NCBI RefSeq assembly: GCF_003363265.1
Contig: NZ_QRBF01000007.1
Span: 186,001-250,000 of the forward strand
Source of the DNA: Dyella psychrodurans
GTDB taxonomy: Bacteria > Pseudomonadota > Gammaproteobacteria > Xanthomonadales > Rhodanobacteraceae
Length of the DNA: 64,000 bases
Reading direction: 5' to 3'
Part shown: one piece after another, positions 1-7,811 of the stretch
How positions within the stretch are numbered: position 1 is the stretch's first letter
Layout: the number at the start of each line of letters is the position of its first letter
Translations under genes and position numbers: made by a program
The notes under the pieces: generated by a model
The model's input: the letters and a program-made list of their open reading frames with translations, nothing else
Database searches by the model: none
Told to the model about the DNA's origin: nothing

Positions 1-182
1 AGCGTTGCCACCGTGACGTGATGCCCGCGCGCGTGCAGTGCGTGCCCTATCGACAGAAATGGAAACAGATCGCCGAGCGAACCAATCGTGTTGATGACGA
101 CACGGGCTGAGCGCATGGGCGGTGTGGGCCGGGGGATGCGCTCAATGATAGCGCGTTGCGCGCACGACCTTCGCTTTCGGCA

Positions 183-1202
183 TCATGCGATGGGCGATGA
201 GCCCCCGGCGAGTGCGTTGAAACGCGCGGCGATGTAGTCATCGCAGAAACTTGTCATGTCCCAACCGCGGATAAAGCCGCAATGGCCGCCGTAGGTGGCG
301 ATATCCAGCTCCACATGATTCGGCAATTCCAGCTTTTCGAAGGCATCGACAGGAATCACCGGATCGTCGCGCGCGGTGAGGATGGTGGCCGGAATCTGCA
401 TGTCGGCGAGCGCGCGACCCGCCACCGAATAGCCATCCAGATAGGCCTGCAGCGAACCGAAGTCGGTGTGGCGCAGCACCAGCGCTTCGGTGAGGCCACG
501 CAGGTTCTGCCTCAACTCCTGCAGCTCGAAATATTCGCGATGCGGGAACGCGGCCTGCTTGGCGCGCAACGAATGCCGCCACTTGTTCATGAAGTACGCC
601 TGGTAAAACCACGGCGCGGTTTCTTCCAGCGAGAACAGGCCTTCGCCCGGATCGATGATCGGACAGACCGCCAGCGCATAGTTCAGCGGAATGCCCGTGG
701 CGGGCGCGCGCAGCGCCACGCGCAACGCAAAATTGCCGCCCAGCGAGAAACCCGCCAGCGCCACGCACCGCGACGGCCAACGCCGCGCGATGTCGCCCAC
801 CGCATGCACGACTTCATCGACGCGGCACGAATGAAACAGCGCTTCGTTGAGCGCATGGCTGTCGCCATGGTCGCGGAAATTGAGGCGGAAGACGTCCCAG
901 CCATCGTCAAGAAGACGGCTTCCCGTCTGCAGCACGTAGGTGGAATCGACGCTGCCTTCCCAGCCGTGGAACAGCACGGCCAGGCCGCGCGACTCGGCCT
1001 GTGTTTTTTGTGCGGTGTAGGCGCCGGTCAAGCGTACGCCGTCGCCGCCGTCGATCGTCGCCGGCTCCGCACCTTCCAGCACCCGATAAGCGCGACGCGG
1101 CAGCAGCGTGCGACGCACGCCGCTGGAAGAGAGCATCGTCTGGATGTGGCCACTGGTGAGCGGCCAAGGCGGGCGGAAATCCCGCCCTGACGGCAAAGTC
1201 AT
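183..1202 (-). CDS. YheT-family alpha/beta hydrolase
   Basis: A 339-residue alpha/beta hydrolase of the YheT (COG0429) type, probably a cytoplasmic esterase; the natural substrate is unknown. Visible motifs are HGWEGS (oxyanion-hole HG motif), the nucleophile elbow GFSLGG, an acid residue in TARDDPVIP and the catalytic His in YGGHCGF, so the triad is complete. I start at the ATG whose bases overlap the stop of the upstream acyltransferase (ATGA, 1199-1202). The same frame stays open much further upstream but there it only shadows the acyltransferase. The overlap implies translational coupling and suggests a joint role in lipid or acyl-ester metabolism, which is inference. Confidence 0.88.
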   Translation of the reverse strand: MTLPSGRDFRPPWPLTSGHIQTMLSSSGVRRTLLPRRAYRVLEGAEPATIDGGDGVRLTGAYTAQKTQAESRGLAVLFHGWEGSVDSTYVLQTGSRLLDDGWDVFRLNFRDHGDSHALNEALFHSCRVDEVVHAVGDIARRWPSRCVALAGFSLGGNFALRVALRAPATGIPLNYALAVCPIIDPGEGLFSLEETAPWFYQAYFMNKWRHSLRAKQAAFPHREYFELQELRQNLRGLTEALVLRHTDFGSLQAYLDGYSVAGRALADMQIPATILTARDDPVIPVDAFEKLELPNHVELDIATYGGHCGFIRGWDMTSFCDDYIAARFNALAGGSSPIA

Positions 1203-1999
1203 CCGGCGCGGTCCTCCAGCGCTATGGCAATGCGCTCGCGCGCCAGCTCCGCCATGCGGCGCCGGCCGTCCGGATGGGTGGGCACGGGTTCCAGGAAATG
1301 CACTTCGGCATCCATCGCCGGACCGCCCAGCAGGCGCAGGAAGTTCTGCATGAAGTTTTCGTCCTCGCGGAAACCGGCATCGACCTGCCGCTTGCCGTCG
1401 CGGGCGAAACGCAGCGCCACCGGCTGCACCGGCACTTCCGCATCCAGCGCCGCCTGGAAAATGCGTGCGTGGAACACCTTCAGCACACCGTTGTGACCGG
1501 TACCGCCTTCGGGGAACACGGCGACCGAGCGGCCTTCGCGCATGCGGTCCACCATCACCTGCATCACCGACGCCAGCGAGTGATTGCTGCCGCGGCGATG
1601 GAAGATCGTGCCGCCGCTGGCCGCCAGCCAGCCGACCAGCGGCCAGCTGGCGATTTCCGCCTTGGCGACGAAACACGCCGCGCGCTGGCTGTGCAGCAGC
1701 TCGATGTCGATCCAGGACGTGTGGTTGGCCACGAACAGCGCGGCATCGGACAAGGGCTGCCCGACGCGTACGGATCGCAGGCCGAAGATGCGCATCAGTC
1801 CGGTGGACCACGCGCGGATCATGCGATGGGTGAACGGCTCGCGGCCGTTCTTCATCACCCTATGGCGATTCCAGGTAAGGATGAACCCGCACAAAAAAAT
1901 GCCGAGCACGATGTGCAGCAGCAGCAGCGGTATGCGCCACAGGTAACGCAGGGGGCGCAGCAGGTCCCGGTCCGGGGCAGAAACGGCTTCGATACTCAT
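1199..1999 (-). CDS. PlsC-like 1-acyl-sn-glycerol-3-phosphate acyltransferase
   Basis: A 266-residue membrane-associated acyltransferase of the PlsC/LPLAT family, expected to move an acyl chain onto a lysophospholipid or similar acceptor. It has an N-terminal hydrophobic segment around residues 20-43, the HX4D catalytic motif in NHTSWIDIE and the second block FPEGGTG. The family includes phosphatidate-forming enzymes and ornithine-lipid acyltransferases, and the sequence alone does not separate them. The downstream hydrolase overlaps its stop codon, so the two form an operon read leftward. Confidence 0.88.
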   Translation of the reverse strand: MSIEAVSAPDRDLLRPLRYLWRIPLLLLHIVLGIFLCGFILTWNRHRVMKNGREPFTHRMIRAWSTGLMRIFGLRSVRVGQPLSDAALFVANHTSWIDIELLHSQRAACFVAKAEIASWPLVGWLAASGGTIFHRRGSNHSLASVMQVMVDRMREGRSVAVFPEGGTGHNGVLKVFHARIFQAALDAEVPVQPVALRFARDGKRQVDAGFREDENFMQNFLRLLGGPAMDAEVHFLEPVPTHPDGRRRMAELARERIAIALEDRAG

Positions 2000-2028
2000 C
2001 AGTACATCATTTTAACGTTTTCGATCGG

Positions 2029-2505
2029 CTAACGCTCTAGTTGCTGCAGCGGGAGCGACGGTGAGCGTTTTACAGTACGCAGGACAAAGCTGGAATTGAC
2101 ATCGGCCACCGCGGCGTCATTCAGCAGCTGATCGAGCAGGAAGCGCGAGAAATGCTCCAGATCGGCGACGTAGATGTGCATCAGGTAGTCCATGTCGCCG
2201 GTGAGCGCATGGCAGGCCACCACCTCGTCCCAGCCCGCCAGGCGCTGCACGAAGCGCTCGATCTCGGCGCCTTCATGCCGGGCCAGCTGCACGCGCACGA
2301 AGGCTTGCAGACCCAGGCCGACAGCCTGGGGATTGATCTGCGCCGCATAGCCACTGATCACGCCCTCCGTTTCCAATCGCTGAAGTCGGCGGAGGCAGGC
2401 GGAGGGTGAAAGGTTGATGCGCTCAGCCAGCTCGGCGTTGGTAATGCGCCCTTCGGCCTGGAGGGTGGCGAGCATGCGCAGATCGGTGCGATCGAGTTCT
2501 GTCAA
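2029..2505 (-). CDS. Lrp/AsnC family transcriptional regulator
   Basis: A 158-residue AsnC/Lrp regulator with an N-terminal winged helix (LDRTDLRMLATLQ, then NAELAERINLSPSACLRRLQRLE) and a C-terminal RAM ligand-binding domain. The start is a TTG at 2505-2503 with AAGGA about 8 nt upstream; no in-frame ATG gives the complete HTH. It is transcribed divergently from phhA across about 150 bp. In related bacteria this arrangement goes with amino-acid-responsive control of aromatic amino acid breakdown, so I infer it regulates phhA and itself. Confidence 0.9.
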   Translation of the reverse strand: MTELDRTDLRMLATLQAEGRITNAELAERINLSPSACLRRLQRLETEGVISGYAAQINPQAVGLGLQAFVRVQLARHEGAEIERFVQRLAGWDEVVACHALTGDMDYLMHIYVADLEHFSRFLLDQLLNDAAVADVNSSFVLRTVKRSPSLPLQQLER

Positions 2506-2540
2506 TGCACGATTCCTTCACAGAATCACATTTATTAGGT

Positions 2541-2570
2541 TGAATATTGCACACAAGCGGGCAAAGTCAA
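2541..2570 (-). promoter_or_regulatory. candidate promoter for the Lrp-type regulator
   Basis: On the minus strand a TTGACT (-35-like, 2570-2565) is followed after 18 nt by TATTCA (-10-like, 2546-2541). It lies in the AT-rich divergent region between the regulator and phhA, where AsnC-family proteins would be expected to bind. The -10 match is weak. Confidence 0.35.
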
Positions 2571-2657
2571 CAATAAAACAACCACTTTGTGCGGGTTCGG
2601 CCGTATGCTTTTGCAGAACATCCCGACACCTTTTACCGGGATCACGCCGGAGCTCCC

Positions 2658-3551
2658 ATGGAAAACGACACCCCCCGCCGCGTTGAGCACCAGCAGACCG
2701 ATCGCGGTTACATCCCGGTCTACGCCACGGGTGTCGTGGAACAGCCCTGGTCGAGCTATACCCGTACCGATCACGAGGTCTGGGACACGCTGTTCAAGCG
2801 CCAGCGCGAGTTGCTGCCGGCGCGCGCCTGCAAGGAATTCCTGGCCGGCGTGGAGCGCTTCGGCCTCGGCGACGGCGGCATTCCGAAATTCGCCGACCTC
2901 AACAAGGTGCTGGGCAAGACCACCGGCTGGGAGCTCGTGGCAGTCGAAGGCCTGTTGCCGGACGAGGTGTTTTTCGATCACCTCGCCAATCGCCGCTTTC
3001 CGGTGAGCTGGTGGATCCGCAAGCCGGATCAGCTCGACTACCTGAGCGAGCCCGACCTGTTCCACGACCTGTTCGGCCACGTGCCGCTGCTACTCAATCC
3101 GATCTTCGCCGACTACATGCAGGCTTATGGACGCGGCGGCATGAAGGCCTTCGGCATCGGTCCCGAAGCGCTGATGAACCTCACGCGCCTCTACTGGTAC
3201 ACGGTGGAATTCGGCCTGATCAATACCGACGAAGGCATGCGCATCTATGGCGCAGGCATCGTCAGCTCGAAAGGCGAATCGATTTATAGCCTGGATTCGC
3301 CCGCTCCGAACCGGATCGGTTTCGGGCTGGAGCGCGTGATGAGTGCGCGTTATCGCATCGATACCTATCAGCAGACGTATTTCGTGATCGACAGCTTCGA
3401 GCAGCTGTTCGAAGCGACGCGGCCGGATTTCACGCCGATCTACGCCAAGCTGAAAGAACTGCCTGCGCATGCGGCGGCCGATGTGCTCGACAGCGACCGC
3501 GTGTTCACGCGTGGTACGCGCGAAGGGTTCGCGCAAAACGCCGACGCCTGA
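2658..3551 (+). CDS. phhA: phenylalanine-4-hydroxylase (pterin dependent)
   Basis: A 297-residue monomeric bacterial phenylalanine 4-monooxygenase, converting Phe to Tyr with tetrahydropterin, O2 and non-haem Fe(II). The iron ligands are visible: HDLFGH gives H136 and H141, and the Glu in YWYTVEFG is about residue 184, as in the characterised bacterial enzymes. I choose the ATG at 2658 with GGAG 5 nt upstream; the frame extends to 2589 but that adds an unconserved tail. No pterin dehydratase gene (phhB) is adjacent. Confidence 0.96.
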   Translation: MENDTPRRVEHQQTDRGYIPVYATGVVEQPWSSYTRTDHEVWDTLFKRQRELLPARACKEFLAGVERFGLGDGGIPKFADLNKVLGKTTGWELVAVEGLLPDEVFFDHLANRRFPVSWWIRKPDQLDYLSEPDLFHDLFGHVPLLLNPIFADYMQAYGRGGMKAFGIGPEALMNLTRLYWYTVEFGLINTDEGMRIYGAGIVSSKGESIYSLDSPAPNRIGFGLERVMSARYRIDTYQQTYFVIDSFEQLFEATRPDFTPIYAKLKELPAHAAADVLDSDRVFTRGTREGFAQNADA

Positions 3552-3555
3552 TTTT

Positions 3556-3657
3556 CGTCATTCCGGCGCAGGCCGGAATCCAGCGTCCTCACACTTGATC
3601 CGTGACGGCACTTTCAACGGTTGTCGCTACTGGATTCCGGCCTGCGCCGAAATGACG
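3556..3657. repeat. long inverted repeat, CATTCCGG-type intergenic palindrome pair
   Basis: Two 28-nt arms (3556-3583 and 3630-3657) are inverted copies with a single mismatch, separated by 46 nt. Each arm also contains its own short dyad (CCGG...CCGG). The element fills the gap between convergent phhA and the SGNH gene and resembles the REP/BIME-type elements common in Xanthomonadales. A shorter member of the family lies at 63656-63687. It may also act as a bidirectional transcription stop. Confidence 0.75.
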
Positions 3658-3672
3658 GCGTGGAAAACTAGA

Positions 3673-4338
3673 TCAGCGGGCGTGCGCATCCACCCACGGC
3701 TTGATGATGCCGATCCACAGCTCATAACCTGAGCGGTTCATGTGCAGGCCATCCTGCACGAACCACTTGGACTGCGGCTGGCCATCGGGTCCCAGCATGG
3801 GCGTGAAGGTGTCGATGAACGTCACGCCTTTTTGAGTCGCCGCGTATTCGCGCACCCGCGCGTTGGCTTCCTCGATCTTCGCCAGCAGCATCTTGCGCGC
3901 CATGCTGGGCTTGATGGACACGAAGGCAATCGACACGCCGGGATCTTCCGAGCGCACCTTGCTCACGAACGCCGCGAATTCGTCGCGCACCTGCTGCGGA
4001 CTGCGGCCATCCCATAAATCGTTGTCACCGGCATATAGCACGATGGCACGCGGGTGATAGGGCGCCACGATGCGATCGGCGAAATACGTGGAATCGCCCA
4101 GCTCCGATCCGCCGAAGCCGCGATTGATCACCTTCACTTCCGGAAAATCCGCGGCGACGGATTTCCAATGCTCGATCGACGAACTGCCGATGAAAAGCAC
4201 TGCGCCTTGCGGTGGCGGACTCGCGCGATCGGACGCTTCGAATGCCTCGATGGCAGGTTCCCAGTACTGGTGGCTGGTTTCGGCAGCGCAAACCATGCAT
4301 GGCACGCATGCGAACAACAGCGATAGCAGGATTTTCAT
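3673..4338 (-). CDS. secreted SGNH/GDSL-family hydrolase
   Basis: A 221-residue SGNH-type esterase/lipase with an N-terminal signal peptide (MKILLSLLFACVPCMVCAAE). The family blocks are visible in order: GSSSIEHW (nucleophile Ser), RGFGGSEL (Gly), YAGDNDLWDG (Asn) and DGLHMNRSGYELW (catalytic Asp/His). I use the ATG at 4338 because it starts the signal peptide and has GGGAG upstream; an extended frame to 4386 would put 16 residues in front of it. Likely a periplasmic carbohydrate or lipid esterase; substrate unknown. Confidence 0.88.
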   Translation of the reverse strand: MKILLSLLFACVPCMVCAAETSHQYWEPAIEAFEASDRASPPPQGAVLFIGSSSIEHWKSVAADFPEVKVINRGFGGSELGDSTYFADRIVAPYHPRAIVLYAGDNDLWDGRSPQQVRDEFAAFVSKVRSEDPGVSIAFVSIKPSMARKMLLAKIEEANARVREYAATQKGVTFIDTFTPMLGPDGQPQSKWFVQDGLHMNRSGYELWIGIIKPWVDAHAR

Positions 4339-4479
4339 GACGCTCCCGGGCATGACCCTAATGGACGACTGCGGGATGCGTGGCAATCGTGCCGTAGATC
4401 GTCACGCGCGTATCCCCTCGTCCGATCATAGTCCGGCGTATTCGCTTGAAGCGAGTCCTCACCGATCAGAACCATGCAC

Positions 4480-5817
4480 TCATCGGCAGAGCCTCACTCT
4501 GGCGTATGCGGCAAATCGCATCAGAAGCAGCGCAAATAAAACAGCGATGAAACCTGCGTATGCGAATTGCGTGCGCGATACGCCAGTCCCGTAGGGAAAC
4601 CATATGCCTTGGACGCCGAGCTTACTGAGCTCCGCCGCGAACAGACCAACCCCGACAAGCACCGCAGCGAACGCTGCAAGACAAGCCGACAACCGGAATC
4701 GCCCGATCAAGCCGCGCCCGATGGTCCATAGATACAGCGCCGCGTCGATCAAACGGACATAGTCGACAAGCGCGTTGGCTACGTCCTTCAACCCACGCGT
4801 TGCCTCCGATGCGAACCACGGACGCCCGATCAACGACAACAGCATGTAGATGATCGTCAGCGCTACCAACACGTGGCGCAGCCATGGACGTTTATCCACA
4901 CCGAACCAGTCGCGCCACGCCAGCGTCCATGTCGCCAACGCCAAAGGAACGAGCAGAACCGCGGTTATCACATCGTAGGCATGCAGGCTCTCCACATGCG
5001 TCCAGAAGAAGAGCACCTGGTTGGCGCGCAGCCATGCAGTCAGGAGAAGCGCGGCGACAAGCCAGCGATAAGAGTCGCTGGAGCGGCGCACCATCAACGC
5101 AGCTGCGATGATCGCGAGCAGCACAAAAGCCAGCGGTTCCATCGCGTCGACCACATAACCCTTGAAGGTCTGTAGCCATTGCACCTGATTCAGAAGATCG
5201 ATGCCGTCCGCATCGCCGATCGATGGCGCTATGTGAATGCCCCCGTTCTCGTCGCCCGCATCGCTGGGATCCATCCATACGCGCAATGCGATGAGATACG
5301 TGTGCGTCCCGTTCACCGGCGCCACAGGTAACGGAAAAACCGTCGGCTGCACGCTGTACACCGTCGGTGTCTTGCCGGAAAACACGCCCGGGCCGCCCAG
5401 CAGTTTTCCGTCGGCATAGAGCTGATACGTCGTATCCACATCGGTGGGCCCCGCCAGCGCGAGTCGCGCATCTTTATCGCCATCGACGGTCACCCTCGTG
5501 CGATACCACGCGTAGCCGATGTATCCGGAATGCCCGCGCATGCTCCATCCGGGTACGTAACCAGGAAGTCCGACGTCGGCATCGTGAGCACCAGGGGCCG
5601 GCGTGAGATCGACCGTCTCCCATTGACTGTCGTCGATATCCGGCGAAGCCCAGCGAAGGTCGTCACCGGTCTTGAATCGCCAGGGACCGTTCAACGCAAC
5701 AACCGAATGACCAAGGCTTATCGAAACAGTCTGGACAGGTTCGACCGACGCCGAACATGCGCTGGTCGCATACGCGCCAAGCATGATGAGAGAGGCCAGC
5801 CATACTGCGTATCGCAT
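4480..5817 (-). CDS. 7TM sensor-like protein lacking an output domain
   Basis: A 445-residue protein with a signal peptide, then a periplasmic beta-sandwich resembling the sugar-binding jelly roll of glycoside hydrolases (LNGPWRFKTGDD, YIGYAWYRTRV; residues about 45-200), then about seven hydrophobic segments. This matches the input half of 7TM-type sensor kinases and phosphatases. The frame stops right after the last membrane helix (RFAAYARVRLCR), and only about 140 nt separate it from the SGNH gene, so no kinase, GGDEF or phosphatase domain follows. The ATG at 5817 has GGAG 8 nt upstream. It is either a stand-alone receptor or the remnant of a truncated sensor. Confidence 0.7.
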   Translation of the reverse strand: MRYAVWLASLIMLGAYATSACSASVEPVQTVSISLGHSVVALNGPWRFKTGDDLRWASPDIDDSQWETVDLTPAPGAHDADVGLPGYVPGWSMRGHSGYIGYAWYRTRVTVDGDKDARLALAGPTDVDTTYQLYADGKLLGGPGVFSGKTPTVYSVQPTVFPLPVAPVNGTHTYLIALRVWMDPSDAGDENGGIHIAPSIGDADGIDLLNQVQWLQTFKGYVVDAMEPLAFVLLAIIAAALMVRRSSDSYRWLVAALLLTAWLRANQVLFFWTHVESLHAYDVITAVLLVPLALATWTLAWRDWFGVDKRPWLRHVLVALTIIYMLLSLIGRPWFASEATRGLKDVANALVDYVRLIDAALYLWTIGRGLIGRFRLSACLAAFAAVLVGVGLFAAELSKLGVQGIWFPYGTGVSRTQFAYAGFIAVLFALLLMRFAAYARVRLCR

Positions 5818-5902
5818 CGATGCGACTCCGGACAGGTCATCCAACCGCCGCCATTGTCCGGTTTTGCAAGGTGCGGACCAGTGCAGGAAGACCTGTACTG
5901 TC

Positions 5903-6589
5903 TCAGTCGCGCTTCAACTCGTTCACTTCAAGCACTTTCGCAATGCGCTTGCCATCCCAGCGATAAATCAGATGCTGGGCTTGCACACAGGGCGCCACGA
6001 CATCGGGATAGAACGCGGCCAGGCATTCGCCGCCGCGTTGACGCACGCTGTCGTAGACGATGCCGTTGGAACCTTCCGCGCGTAGCGAGCGCGCGAGTTT
6101 CACGCTTGCGACATAACTGTCCGGGTCGTGCGCCTCGGGCCATCCGCCACGCAGATCATGCAGTTTGCAGTCGACGCTGGTGCGATAGCAGCGCATTTCG
6201 ATCTCGCACGCCGGCTCCGAGGTTGCGGCGAGAAAACGCTCGCGGTGATAGACGGTTTCCTCAACCGCGGTGATGACGGCGCGCGCCGCATAAAACACGC
6301 CCCACGTGCCGTCGGAAAAGCGGCTGCCTTCCGGATTGAGATGCGTGAACGCCGCCATCACCGGCGTCGAGCCCGGGCCGCTGATGCGACGTTCGCGCGG
6401 CACCAGCTGCATGGTGTTCGCTTCCTCGCGCAGGCGCGGATTGGTCAGCGCCTCGATCGCAAACACCGCGTCCAGGTCGACCGGATCGGCGATGCGATCG
6501 AACAAGCCCGCCGGCGGAAACCGGCTTGGCACGATGCGGTAGGCCTGGGTCCAGCGGATGCGTCGAATAGGAGGCGTGTCGTTGGGCAT
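5903..6589 (-). CDS. RES-domain toxin
   Basis: A 228-residue RES protein, the toxin of Xre-RES modules, a family known to deplete cellular NAD+. The three signature residues are recognisable: Arg in AYRIVPSRF, Glu in TAVEETVYHR and Ser in EGSNGIVYDS. The ATG at 6589 is preceded by AAGGA. It lies 105 nt downstream of the antitoxin gene on the same strand, in the usual antitoxin-first order, and looks intact. Confidence 0.85.
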   Translation of the reverse strand: MPNDTPPIRRIRWTQAYRIVPSRFPPAGLFDRIADPVDLDAVFAIEALTNPRLREEANTMQLVPRERRISGPGSTPVMAAFTHLNPEGSRFSDGTWGVFYAARAVITAVEETVYHRERFLAATSEPACEIEMRCYRTSVDCKLHDLRGGWPEAHDPDSYVASVKLARSLRAEGSNGIVYDSVRQRGGECLAAFYPDVVAPCVQAQHLIYRWDGKRIAKVLEVNELKRD

Positions 6590-6694
6590 GCGAAATCCTT
6601 GGCACGGACCGCGCCGTGTTGTTCTTCCCTGTTCGCCTCACATACTGCCGCAGCGCGTTCTCGACGATTGCGACAACGGGCACCCTTCGGTGGC

Positions 6695-7093
6695 TCAGTT
6701 CCAGCCGCGTTGCGCGTCCAGGTACTGCCGCACCACGAACAAGTCGGACACGTTGCCCGACAACATGCGATCCAGCGCGCTATGCCCGCCGAACAGCGCC
6801 GACTGGTTGGGTTTGCGCAGCCATGCATCGGCCTGCGCGACATCCGGAAACAGGATCTGCAGCGCCTTGTAGATGCCCAGCAGATAGCTGATGCGTTCGA
6901 GCGTATCGCGCCCCAGCACGCCATCCTGCTGGCGCTTCCACTTGTAGAAGGTGGATTCGGGCGGATCGCCAAGCAGCTTGCGCTGTTCGGCGATGCGCAG
7001 ATCCCACTGGTCGGCGAGCTTGAAAAAGGTCCGCAGGGCAGGGCCGCCGAGGTCTTCGGCCGGGGATGTCCTGGGCAGGGCGTTCGCTGTCAT
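6695..7093 (-). CDS. Xre/MbcA/ParS-type antitoxin
   Basis: A 132-residue antitoxin of the MbcA/ParS/Xre toxin-binding family. The N-terminal half carries a Xre-like helical DNA-binding region (WDLRIAEQRKLLGDPPESTFYKWKR), and the C-terminal DUF2384-type domain (ALQILFPDVAQADAWLRKPNQSALFGGHSALDRMLSG) is the toxin-neutralising part. The ATG at 7093 has GGAAGAG upstream; a TTG at 7108 overlaps that ribosome binding site and is less likely. It precedes the RES toxin and probably represses the operon. Confidence 0.85.
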   Translation of the reverse strand: MTANALPRTSPAEDLGGPALRTFFKLADQWDLRIAEQRKLLGDPPESTFYKWKRQQDGVLGRDTLERISYLLGIYKALQILFPDVAQADAWLRKPNQSALFGGHSALDRMLSGNVSDLFVVRQYLDAQRGWN

Positions 7094-7127
7094 GGCCAAC
7101 TCTTCCAATAAAGCTTGAGCTGATTCT

Positions 7128-7143
7128 ACTTCATTGGTGAAGT
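7128..7143. promoter_or_regulatory. candidate Xre operator palindrome
   Basis: ACTTCATTGGTGAAGT is a perfect dyad with 6-bp arms and a 4-nt spacer, 35 nt upstream of the antitoxin ATG in an otherwise featureless leader. Xre-RES operons are known to be autoregulated through palindromes in this position, so it is the best operator candidate. Confidence 0.5.
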
Positions 7144-7177
7144 TTTCGCCAGTGGCCGGGAAAGGGCGGCGAGCCCG

Positions 7178-7777
7178 CTAGGCCAGATAAGGCGTGATGT
7201 TGCTCATGGCCCGTTCGACATAGTCGTCTTTCTCGCCCACTGGGGCGACATAGTGGAGAGCTTCCCTGGCCGCTTCCAGACCTTCGCTACGAGCGATGAT
7301 CCAGGCGGCCAGGTATTGCGAAGCCAAGCAGCCTCCGGCGGTGGCGAGATTGGCCTTAGCGTGAAAGGGCTGATCGAGCACTTCGATGCCCGCCTCCTCC
7401 AACCAGGGCCTGGACTTGGCATCCGTGCATGCCGGCTGGTTTCGAAACAGGCCAAGCTTCGCAAGCAACCACGCACCGGAGCATTGAGCACCGACCAATT
7501 GCCGAGCCGGATCAAAGTCGAGCTGATCCATGAGTGCTGCGTTACGCGCAATATCTAGTGTTTTGGCGCCGCTGCCGACAACGACGGCGTCGGCAGCGCG
7601 CACTTCTTTCAACTTCGACTGCGCTTGCAGCACAACGCCGCTCATCGACGTCACAGACTGCGCAGGACAGCACAGTGACACCCGCCAATCCGGGCGCTTC
7701 ACTCGATTGAGAATGCCCAAAGCGATCAGAGAATCGAGTTCATTGAATCCATCGAACGTGACGATTGCGATATGCAT
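7178..7777 (-). CDS. DJ-1/PfpI family protein
   Basis: A 199-residue DJ-1/PfpI-fold protein. The nucleophile elbow LVGAQCSGAWLLA carries the family's reactive Cys (about residue 98), and the N-terminal TFDGFNELD contains the acidic residue that normally pairs with it. Members act as glyoxalases, chaperone-like proteins or isocyanide hydratase relatives, and the exact activity cannot be told from sequence. It stands alone, reading leftward toward the toxin-antitoxin pair. Confidence 0.85.
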   Translation of the reverse strand: MHIAIVTFDGFNELDSLIALGILNRVKRPDWRVSLCCPAQSVTSMSGVVLQAQSKLKEVRAADAVVVGSGAKTLDIARNAALMDQLDFDPARQLVGAQCSGAWLLAKLGLFRNQPACTDAKSRPWLEEAGIEVLDQPFHAKANLATAGGCLASQYLAAWIIARSEGLEAAREALHYVAPVGEKDDYVERAMSNITPYLA

Positions 7778-7811
7778 GGTTCAGAGAAAACTGTCAGAGG
7801 CGCCAGGGGCG

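Noticed and set aside
3-110. Open frame entering from the left edge on the plus strand (stop at 108-110)
   Set aside because: Only 35 codons with no recognisable motif; it cannot be told apart from a chance open frame in GC-rich DNA. No feature is called in 1-182.
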